A stretch of 64,000 bases of DNA from NCBI RefSeq assembly GCF_031845305.1, contig NZ_JAVREH010000001.1:248001-312000 (forward strand), read 5' to 3'. This DNA comes from Jatrophihabitans_A lederbergiae. Lineage in GTDB: Bacteria; Actinomycetota; Actinomycetes; Mycobacteriales; Jatrophihabitantaceae. Positions 26,383 to 33,610 of the stretch are shown in pieces (position 1 is the stretch's first letter; each line of letters opens with the position of its first letter). The notes under the pieces were generated by a model, which saw only the letters and a program-made list of their open reading frames with translations, was not told the origin of the DNA and ran no database searches. The position numbers and the translations under genes are program-made.

Positions 26383-27938
26383 GATCCGAACCTCTCGATC
26401 GGCCGCCCCCGCTGTCGGCCCGAGCCGGAATCCGCAGGCGCCGCAGCGTCCACGCCGGAGCCGGCGCTGGGGGAATCGGCGCTGGGGTCGCTCACGATGA
26501 GGCCGACCGAATGGCGTGCCGCGGCCGCGTTGGAGGTGAACACCGACGCACCGGCGGAGTGCAGCCGCTGTGCCGAGGTTTGCAGATCCTGCGGATCGCG
26601 TCGCGCGCCGATCAGGCTCACCACCACCGGAACCCGCGTGCCCTGAAGGATCGGCAGCAGCTCCGCCACCGGGTCGGGATGGGAGCCATGGCCCAGCACC
26701 ACGTCCAGCAGCACGACGGCCGTGAGCGGATCGGACAGCGACTCACGCAGCCGCTCGGTGCGCAGCGACGGGTCGATCATGGGATGGGCGCGGCCCTGGG
26801 TCAGTGCGTCGTCGCCGAAGTCGATCATCACGTGCCCGGGGTGGCGCAGCGATGCGTCGAGGGACCAGTCCGGTCGCAGCGCAATGTTGGAGCGGACCTC
26901 GCCGAATCGGTCGGTGGCTATCAGCATCGCCTCGTCACACAGCGTGCCGCCGCAGAACAGACCGCGCAGGAAGCCGAACCGGGGCTCGGCGGGTGCCACC
27001 CAGGCCGGCCAGTCGGTACCGGTGCGGCCGAGTCGGGTCAGCACTGCTTCGGTTGAGGCAGTGAGGTCAGGCCGGCCGGGACCGAGCAGGGCGAACAGCA
27101 CCGGGGTGTCCAGTTCAGCCGCCACCGACCGAATCCGCTCGGCGACCACGTCCGCCGGCGGCTTCGACACGACCAGGATGAGTTGGGTGCCGGGATCGGC
27201 GTCGAGCAGCCGCATCGCCGCCACGGTGGACCGGCCGGCGACCGCCTCGGACAGGTCCCGGCCACCCACGCCGAGCGCCGCGCTCACCCCCACTCCGGCC
27301 GCGTCGAGCAGGCACAGCACCTGTTGCGCTCCGGTGCCCGAAGCGGCGACGATGCCGACCGGCCCGTGGTCCACGGTGTGCGAGAAGCCGAGACCGATGC
27401 CGCCGACGACGGCGGTTCCGCAGTCGGGGCCCATGACCAGCTGACCCCGTTCGGCGGCAAGGTCCTTCAGGGCGATCTCGTGCTCGACGCTGACATTGTC
27501 CGAGAACACCATCACGTCGCAGCCGGCATCGAGGGCGTCGACCGCCTCGGTGAACGCGTGCTGGCCGGGCAGCGAGATCAGTGCCAGCGACGGCCCCGCC
27601 AGAGCGGCGGCGGCACCGAGAGTGCGCGGCGGAGCAACGGTGGCCGAGCCGCCACCGGCCGTACGCCGGGGCGCGTCGAGTAATTGGGCAGCCAGCGCCG
27701 CGGCGGCCGCCGCGGTGGCCTCGTCCGTCGCCCGTACGGCAATGACGAGCTCGTTGGGGGATTCCGTCCGGGGTGCCGCAAAGCCCATACCGGCCAGCAC
27801 ATCGAGGTTGAGCTCGGTCGCCATGGCGACCAGCGCGGTCAGCACGCCCGTGGATTGCCCGACCTCGCGGCTGACCTGCATCAGCGTCACCGAGTCGGCG
27901 TACATCCCACGTCGAACCGATACGTGTTCCGCTGTCAC
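26379..27938 (-). CDS. allF: AllF/FdrA-like protein, oxamate-type carbamoyltransferase subunit
   Basis: 519 residues, related to succinyl-CoA synthetase alpha but acting as a carbamoyl-transfer subunit. Seen: VRRGMYADSVTLMQVSREV (family N-terminus), LVMGPDCGTAVVGGIGLGF, the nucleotide-type loop VGIVAASGTGAQQV, FCGGTLCDEAM, and GRAHPMIDPSLR. The tail after ~485 is low-complexity (Ser/Ala/Gly). The GTG at 27938 overlaps the allH stop (GTGA); a TTG one codon earlier is also open. Middle gene of allH-allF-allG. Confidence 0.85.
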   Translation of the reverse strand: MTAEHVSVRRGMYADSVTLMQVSREVGQSTGVLTALVAMATELNLDVLAGMGFAAPRTESPNELVIAVRATDEATAAAAAALAAQLLDAPRRTAGGGSATVAPPRTLGAAAALAGPSLALISLPGQHAFTEAVDALDAGCDVMVFSDNVSVEHEIALKDLAAERGQLVMGPDCGTAVVGGIGLGFSHTVDHGPVGIVAASGTGAQQVLCLLDAAGVGVSAALGVGGRDLSEAVAGRSTVAAMRLLDADPGTQLILVVSKPPADVVAERIRSVAAELDTPVLFALLGPGRPDLTASTEAVLTRLGRTGTDWPAWVAPAEPRFGFLRGLFCGGTLCDEAMLIATDRFGEVRSNIALRPDWSLDASLRHPGHVMIDFGDDALTQGRAHPMIDPSLRTERLRESLSDPLTAVVLLDVVLGHGSHPDPVAELLPILQGTRVPVVVSLIGARRDPQDLQTSAQRLHSAGASVFTSNAAAARHSVGLIVSDPSADSPSAGSGVDAAAPADSGSGRQRGRPIERFGS

Positions 27939-28804
27939 CAATACGTCCCCTCAACTGCGTTACCTGGCGAACCAGCCGCGTTACCTGACGAACCAGCCAT
28001 GGCGAGTACGCCCATCGCGAGCGCCGCGCCCGAGCTGTGCCCGATTGCCGCCAGTCTGGCGCATGCCGCCGACAGAATGCCGGAATCTGTTCCGCAGACC
28101 GCCTTGCCCAACGCCGAGACCTCGGCGAGTCCGTGTCCCGCCACCGCACTCAACAGCAATTGCCGCGACAGGCTGGTGGTCGCGCGCGGCCGAGCGGCGA
28201 GGGCGCCGAGCACGGCGTGTCTCAACACTTCGATCGGCCGATCGAACAGGACGCCACCGGCCAGCGCGCCACACAGCACGTCGTCTCCGGCGGGCGTCAG
28301 TCCGAGGCCCCGGCCGAGCAGGGCGCCCACCGCTTCGGCGGTGCTCTGAAGATTCCCGGCGTGCGCCAGCCGGCGTGCCAGTGCCGGATCGATCTCGGTC
28401 GCGGCCAGCATGCGCACGGCTTCCGCTACCTGCCCGGGGACCGGAATGCCGACGGGTATCAGGCCCGAGGGGCGCAGCCGCCTGATCACCACGTCGAGCG
28501 TGCCCACGCAGCCACTCACCCGCAGCATCCCGCCCGCCGCCCGCGCCGGGCCGGTGTAGCGGTCCAGCGGCAGCGACCGGCTGGATCCCGGAACCGTCAC
28601 GCCGATCGGCAGCTGGACCGCATCGCCGGCAAGCAGCGCGAGCACCGCGCCGGAGGCCGTACCCAGGTACAACGCGGTCGGAAACGCCCCGAGCACGGTC
28701 AGCGGCCCGGCGGTGCGGTGCAGCTCGTCCCGGGCGAACTCGGTTGCGGTACCGGAAAGCCGGATCGGGCTACTCGGGCAATGTCGAACGACGATGGACG
28801 CCAA
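27935..28804 (-). CDS. allH: AllH-like protein (DUF2877), oxamate-type carbamoyltransferase subunit
   Basis: 289 residues of the DUF2877 family (E. coli YlbF/AllH). The diagnostic core LLGRGLGLTPAGDDVLCGAL lies at about residues 162-181. First gene of the reverse-strand trio, reading away from the PucR regulator. The start is unclear: the TTG at 28804 is only a base or so after AAGGAG, so initiation a few codons later on a non-standard codon is conceivable. The last ~20 residues include a duplicated SGNAAGSPGNA-type segment encoded by a 21-bp repeat. Confidence 0.8.
   Translation of the reverse strand: MASIVVRHCPSSPIRLSGTATEFARDELHRTAGPLTVLGAFPTALYLGTASGAVLALLAGDAVQLPIGVTVPGSSRSLPLDRYTGPARAAGGMLRVSGCVGTLDVVIRRLRPSGLIPVGIPVPGQVAEAVRMLAATEIDPALARRLAHAGNLQSTAEAVGALLGRGLGLTPAGDDVLCGALAGGVLFDRPIEVLRHAVLGALAARPRATTSLSRQLLLSAVAGHGLAEVSALGKAVCGTDSGILSAACARLAAIGHSSGAALAMGVLAMAGSSGNAAGSPGNAVEGTYW
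27957..27998. repeat. 21-bp tandem duplication at the allH 3' end
   Basis: GCGTTACCTGRCGAACCAGC-type units at 27957-27977 and 27978-27998, one mismatch. In-frame within the AllH tail. Confidence 0.85.
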
Positions 28805-28857
28805 CTCCTTCGAAGAATCTCTCGCTGCAAGTAAATGAGGTGCGTTAACGTCTGCCG
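28805..28857. promoter_or_regulatory. Divergent allH / pucR control region
   Basis: Only 53 bases separate the divergent genes. TAACGT (28846-28851) ends six bases before the pucR ATG, a likely -10 for a leaderless regulator transcript. It overlaps the palindrome CGTTAACG (28843-28850), a candidate binding site. On the reverse strand TTTACT may be the allH -10. Confidence 0.45.
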
Positions 28858-30582
28858 ATGGTCACACTTGCCAACGATCCGGCTTCAAACGTGCGGGATC
28901 TGCCAGAGCCGCTCGCCGAGGGACTGAGCGTGCGTGACCTTCTTGCCCAGCCCGGGCTTGCCGGGGCGACCGTGCTTGCCGGCCGAGCGGGGCTGGACCG
29001 GATCGTCCGCGGTGCCAACGTCATGGAGGTGCCCGACATCCTGCCGTGGGTCAAGGCGGACGAACTGCTGCTGACCACCGGCTTTCCGCTCACGCGCGCC
29101 GCGGATACCGATGCCGGCTCGGGTGCGCGGCTGCTGGACCTCCTTCCCGAGCTGGACCGGATCGGCCTGTCCGCGCTGGCCATCAAACTCGGCCGCTACC
29201 TCAGCGCGGTTCCGGAGCCGGTTCTCCGGCTCGCCGACCAGCTCGGGTTTCCGCTGCTGCGGCTGGCCGATGACGCCGCCTTCGACGAGGTGCTGTCCGG
29301 CATGTTCGGGGTGTTGCTCCGCCAGCAGAACGAGGTGCTCGCCCAGGCGGATGCGCTGCACCAGGCCATCTCGGCCATCGTGCTCGGTGGTGGCGGATTG
29401 CCCCAGATTGCCAGGGAGGTGTCGCGGCTGCTGGACTGCGTGGTGCTGATCACCACGCCGGACGGGCGGGTACTCGCCGACGAGGGGCATGAGCCGCACC
29501 GGTCGGCGATCCGCGAGCTCGACGTGTTCGATGCCAGCGGCAGGCTGCGGACCGAACGCCTGCGGATCGGCGTGCACCCAGTGCCGGGCGGCGTCCGGGC
29601 GGCGTCCGGTTCGGCGGGAATGAGCGCGATCGTGGCGGGCGGTGTGGATCACGGCCGGATCGTGGCGTACCGGCTCGGTGCCGGGCTGCTGCCGGGCAGC
29701 ATGCAGGCCTTGGAACGGGTCGCCATCGTCGCCGCCCTGACCATCACCAAGGAGCTCGCGGTGGCGGCGGTCGAGGGCAAGTTCCGCGGTGATTACCTGC
29801 GTGATGTCCTGACCGGCCTGCTGCCCGCCGATGACCAGGTGGTGGAGCACTGCCGCTCGCTGGGGTGGGAGATCAACCGTCCGATGGTGGTGGTGGTCGC
29901 CGAACTGGACCCGGCGGAGGTCAGCCAGCGTGCCGGCGGAGCCGTCTCGGGAGTGCAGCGCTCGCAACACGAGAGGTTCGCCTCGGCATGGCAACAGGTC
30001 CTGCGGGCTCACGACAAGACCGCTCCGGTGGTGGCGTTCAGTCGCGAGGTCGTCGCCCTGTTGCCGGTTCGCTCAGCCGATTCCGCCGCGGCTGTCGACG
30101 GGGTCGTCGCCGCCGTGTCGGGTGACCGGGGCGGCGGCCGGCACTCGTTCTGCGCCGGCGTGTCGCGGCTGGTCTCAGCGCCTGCGGACATCGCCGCCGG
30201 CTACGCCCAAGCCCGCAAGGCGGTCCAGGTCGGGCGGCGGGTGCACGGCCATGGCAGCGTCTCGCATTTCGACTCGCTCGGCGTTCACCGGTTGCTGTCG
30301 CTCGTTCCCGACGCCGCCGAGCTGAAGTCCTTCGCGGCCGACGTACTGGCCGACCTGGCCGCGGACAGCCCCGACGCCGCCGACCTGCGCGCCACCCTGC
30401 AGACCCTGCTCGACACGAACCTCAACGTCGCCGAGACCGCGCGGCTGCTGCACTTTCACTACAACACGCTCCGCTACCGGATCGGCAAGCTCGAGCGGAT
30501 CGTCGGACCCTTCACGACCGATCCGCACCTGCGCCTGGATGTGGCGCTCGCCCTGCAGGTCGTGCAGATGCGAGGTATCTGA
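28858..30582 (+). CDS. PucR-family transcriptional regulator
   Basis: 574 residues. The N-terminal ligand-sensing PucR domain (about 20-150) includes LSVRDLLAQPGL and DILPWVKADELLLTTGFPL; a GGDEF-like middle domain follows (~310-430); the C-terminal HTH_30 domain has TLLDTNLNVAETARLLHFHY and NTLRYRIGKLERI. PucR proteins usually activate purine or other nitrogen-compound catabolic genes in response to a pathway metabolite. It is divergent from allHFG and precedes the permease-hydroxylase operon, so it most likely controls both. No Shine-Dalgarno sequence; probably leaderless. Confidence 0.9.
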   Translation: MVTLANDPASNVRDLPEPLAEGLSVRDLLAQPGLAGATVLAGRAGLDRIVRGANVMEVPDILPWVKADELLLTTGFPLTRAADTDAGSGARLLDLLPELDRIGLSALAIKLGRYLSAVPEPVLRLADQLGFPLLRLADDAAFDEVLSGMFGVLLRQQNEVLAQADALHQAISAIVLGGGGLPQIAREVSRLLDCVVLITTPDGRVLADEGHEPHRSAIRELDVFDASGRLRTERLRIGVHPVPGGVRAASGSAGMSAIVAGGVDHGRIVAYRLGAGLLPGSMQALERVAIVAALTITKELAVAAVEGKFRGDYLRDVLTGLLPADDQVVEHCRSLGWEINRPMVVVVAELDPAEVSQRAGGAVSGVQRSQHERFASAWQQVLRAHDKTAPVVAFSREVVALLPVRSADSAAAVDGVVAAVSGDRGGGRHSFCAGVSRLVSAPADIAAGYAQARKAVQVGRRVHGHGSVSHFDSLGVHRLLSLVPDAAELKSFAADVLADLAADSPDAADLRATLQTLLDTNLNVAETARLLHFHYNTLRYRIGKLERIVGPFTTDPHLRLDVALALQVVQMRGI

Positions 30583-30780
30583 TGCCGTCCCGGTCCCATA
30601 ACGGACGAGAATGTCAGAGCGGTTACCTACGCTGTGCCCAGTGCCACAGAGTTGCGGCGGATCTTTCGTCAACAGTTCACCGTGTAGTCGCGCGGTCCGG
30701 GTCAATAGCGTGCGGCCACACGACCATGAACGAGCGCGGCGTGCACGCGCTCGTCTCGTTCCGATAGCTGGGAGGCCCTG
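30583..30780 (+). promoter_or_regulatory. pucR-permease intergenic region
   Basis: 198 bases without a credible gene. GGGAGG precedes the permease GTG. A promoter for the long downstream operon is expected here, and probably a PucR site, but no element stands out clearly. Confidence 0.35.
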
Positions 30781-32184
30781 GTGGCAACTGCTGGGTGGAA
30801 GCTCGTCTACGGCGGTAAGACCCCTCCGCCGGGTGCGGTCGTCCGGCCGCAGGAGCGGTTGTCCTGGGCGCGAATGGGGGGCCTGGGAGCCCAGCACGTC
30901 GTGGCGATGTTCGGCGCGACGTTCGTGTTTCCGGCGATCATGGGACTCAACCCGAATCTCGCGGTACTCATGTCGGGTATCGCGACGATCATCTTCCTTC
31001 TGATCGTCAAAGGAAAAGTACCGTCCTATCTCGGCACCTCCGCCGCCTTCGTGGCATCCGTGGCGGCGATCCGGCAACAGGGCGGTGATTCGGCCGATGT
31101 CACCGGCGCCATTCTGGTCGCGGGCCTCATCCTGGTGGCGATCGGCGTGCTGGTCCACTTCGGTGGCAGCCACCTCGTCCGGGCGATCCTGCCGCCGGCG
31201 GTGACCGGAGCGGTGGTCATGCTGATCGGCTTCAACCTCGCCACGGTGGCGACCACGACCTACTTCCCGGCCGAGCAGTGGATCGGCCTGCTCACCACCG
31301 CCTTCGTCATCGTCACCGCGGTGTTGCTTCGCGGGTTCATCAGCCGGATCGCGATCTTCCTGGCGCTGGTCTTCGGCTACCTGATCTCGTGGCTGGCCGA
31401 CCAGATCAGGCTGCTGCATCAGTGCACGGCGGGCAAGTGCGTCGACGTGCATCGCATCGACTGGAGCGGGGTGCGCAGCGCGCATTGGATCGGCGTGCCG
31501 AAGGACATCATCAGTCCCACGTTCGGCCCGCTGACCGGGCCACATCTGCCCGCGTTCCACATCACCTTCATCCTGCTGGTCATCCCGTCGGTGATCGCGC
31601 TGCTGGCCGAGAACTCCGGCCACGTCAAGGCGGTTTCCGAGATGACCGGTGATGACCTGGACCCCTACCTCGGCCGTGCCTTCATCGGTGACGGCATCGG
31701 CACGGCGCTGGCCTCGTTCGTCGGCGGATCGCCGACCACCACCTACGCCGAGAACATCGGGGTGATGGCGGCGACCCGCATCTACTCGACGCTGGCCTAC
31801 TACATAGCGGCGGTGGTCGCGATCCTCTTCGGTTTCTGCCCCAAGTTCGGTGCGGTGGTGGCGGCCACTCCGGGTGGTGTTCTGGGCGGCATCACGCTGG
31901 TGCTCTACGGGATGATCGGGCTGCTCGGCGCCAAGATCTGGATCGAGAACCGGATCGACTTCGCCAATCCCATCAACCTCGTGCCGCTTGCCGCCGGAAT
32001 CATCGCGGGGATCGGCAATCTGAACATCAAATTCAGTGACAGCTTCTCCATCAGCGGCATCGCGGCGGGCACGCTGATCGTGCTGATCGGCTACCACCTC
32101 GTGCATATCCTTGGTCCGAGGCTGGGCACCGTCCCGGCCGCCGACACGGTCGCCGAGCCGACGAGGACGGTCCAGCAAAGGTGA
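30781..32184 (+). CDS. NCS2 (uracil-xanthine) permease, uracil-type signature
   Basis: 467-residue membrane transporter with about 14 helices. The family signature reads AENIGVMAATRIYS, preceded by GDGIGTALASFVGGSPTTTY. The Glu-Asn-Ile-Gly form matches UraA-type pyrimidine carriers (GENIGVMAITR), whereas purine carriers usually have Gln-Asn at this place. Helix-1 QHVVAMFGATFVFP is also UraA-like. Probably a proton-coupled importer of uracil or a similar oxo-pyrimidine. GTG start after GGGAGG; its stop overlaps coxM, so uptake and the hydroxylase are translationally linked. Confidence 0.88.
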   Translation: MATAGWKLVYGGKTPPPGAVVRPQERLSWARMGGLGAQHVVAMFGATFVFPAIMGLNPNLAVLMSGIATIIFLLIVKGKVPSYLGTSAAFVASVAAIRQQGGDSADVTGAILVAGLILVAIGVLVHFGGSHLVRAILPPAVTGAVVMLIGFNLATVATTTYFPAEQWIGLLTTAFVIVTAVLLRGFISRIAIFLALVFGYLISWLADQIRLLHQCTAGKCVDVHRIDWSGVRSAHWIGVPKDIISPTFGPLTGPHLPAFHITFILLVIPSVIALLAENSGHVKAVSEMTGDDLDPYLGRAFIGDGIGTALASFVGGSPTTTYAENIGVMAATRIYSTLAYYIAAVVAILFGFCPKFGAVVAATPGGVLGGITLVLYGMIGLLGAKIWIENRIDFANPINLVPLAAGIIAGIGNLNIKFSDSFSISGIAAGTLIVLIGYHLVHILGPRLGTVPAADTVAEPTRTVQQR

Positions 32185-33053
32185 AACCTCCAGCGTTCGA
32201 GTACAGCCGGCCGGAGTCTGTCGTCGAGGCAGTCACCCTGCTGGCGGAGCTCGGCCCGGACGGCAAGGTGCTGGCCGGCGGTCAGAGCCTGATTCCGCTG
32301 CTGTCGATGCGGCTCGCGACTCCGGCACACCTCCTCGACATCAATCGGATCGCCGAGCTGGACTATGTGCGCTGCGACGGGGGCGGCGTCCGGGCGGGCG
32401 CCCTCGCGCGGCACGCCGGGGTGGAGCGCGATGCGGGAGCCCGGTCCACCCAGCCCCTGCTGTCGCAGGCGCTCAGGATGGTCGCGCATCCCACCATTCG
32501 CAACCGCGGGACGACCCTGGGCAGCATCGTGCACGCCGACCCCGCCGGTGAGATGCCCACCGTGCTCTGCCTGCTCGGCGGCTCCGTCACCGTCGCCGCG
32601 GTGTCGGGCCGGCGGATCATCCGTGCCGAGGACTTCTTCCTGGGACCGCTGGAGTCGGCGCTGCGCCCCGACGAGTTGGCGATCGAGGTTTTCTTCCCCG
32701 CACTGAGCCGACTGTCGGGCACCGCTTTCGAAGAGATCTCGCGGCGCCACGGCGACTACGCCATGTGCGGAGTGGGCGCGCTGGTGTGTCTGGACGAGGA
32801 TCTGCGGATCACCTCCGCCAGGGCGGGGTACCTCTCGATCGCGGGGACTCCGCTGGTGCTGGACCTCACCGAGGCGGTACGAGGGCGAACCTTCGACGGG
32901 GACCTTTCCGGGGCCGTCGAGCTGGCCAGGACGGCAGTGGACCCGGCGGCCGACATCCATGCCAGCGCGGACTACCGGCGGCAGCTGGCGGCCGTGCTGA
33001 CCCACCGCACCCTGTGCAGCGCCGCCCGGACAGCGGCGGGGGTCAGCGCGTGA
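32181..33053 (+). CDS. Molybdenum hydroxylase FAD subunit (CoxM-like)
   Basis: 290 residues: FAD-binding PCMH-type N-terminal domain with VLAGGQSLIPLLSMRLA and the second flavin motif IRNRGTTLGSIVHADPAGEM, then a CO-dehydrogenase flavoprotein C-terminal domain from about residue 180. Passes electrons from the iron-sulfur subunit to an acceptor. First of three hydroxylase subunits, all overlapping by GTGA. Confidence 0.92.
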   Translation: MKPPAFEYSRPESVVEAVTLLAELGPDGKVLAGGQSLIPLLSMRLATPAHLLDINRIAELDYVRCDGGGVRAGALARHAGVERDAGARSTQPLLSQALRMVAHPTIRNRGTTLGSIVHADPAGEMPTVLCLLGGSVTVAAVSGRRIIRAEDFFLGPLESALRPDELAIEVFFPALSRLSGTAFEEISRRHGDYAMCGVGALVCLDEDLRITSARAGYLSIAGTPLVLDLTEAVRGRTFDGDLSGAVELARTAVDPAADIHASADYRRQLAAVLTHRTLCSAARTAAGVSA

Positions 33054-33610
33054 CCGAGACGATGCACGAGACTTCCTTGACGGTGAACGGCATTCCGTTG
33101 AAGGCGACCGTTCCGGCGCGCAGGCTGTTGTCCGACTGCCTGCGCCACGACCTCGGTCTGACCGGTACCCACGTCGGCTGCGAGCACGGAGTGTGCGGCG
33201 CCTGCACCGTGCTGATCGACGGCGTGCCGATGCGCTCGTGCCTGCTGCTGGCGGTCAGCATGGACGGTAGCGCCATCACCACGGTCGAAGGCCTGTCAGG
33301 CCCGGACGGCGCGCTGTCACCGGTGCAGCAGGGATTCGCCGAGTGCCACGGCCTGCAATGCGGCTTCTGCACGCCCGGCTTTCTCACCACCATCACCGCC
33401 GGGCTCGAAGACAACCCCGATCCCACCCCGGACGAGGCACGGGAACTGATCGGTGGCAACCTGTGCCGCTGCACCGGTTACCAGAACATCGTGGCCGCGG
33501 TGCTCAGGGCCGCCGAGATCACTCGCGAGGGCGCTGGCGATTCACCCGGCAACTCACGGTGTACGCCCGGCCCAGCCAGCTCCACAATGAGCGGGGAGGC
33601 CGCGCTGTGA
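33050..33610 (+). CDS. Molybdenum hydroxylase 2Fe-2S subunit (CoxS-like)
   Basis: 186 residues with two [2Fe-2S] clusters: the plant-type site C44, C49, C52, C64 (CEHGVCGAC) and the helical site C104, C107, C139, C141 (CGFCTPG, CRCTG). Length is ~20-25 residues above the family norm owing to a Ser/Pro-rich tail. GTG 33050 overlaps the coxM stop; ATG 33062 is an alternative. Confidence 0.93.
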   Translation: MTETMHETSLTVNGIPLKATVPARRLLSDCLRHDLGLTGTHVGCEHGVCGACTVLIDGVPMRSCLLLAVSMDGSAITTVEGLSGPDGALSPVQQGFAECHGLQCGFCTPGFLTTITAGLEDNPDPTPDEARELIGGNLCRCTGYQNIVAAVLRAAEITREGAGDSPGNSRCTPGPASSTMSGEAAL

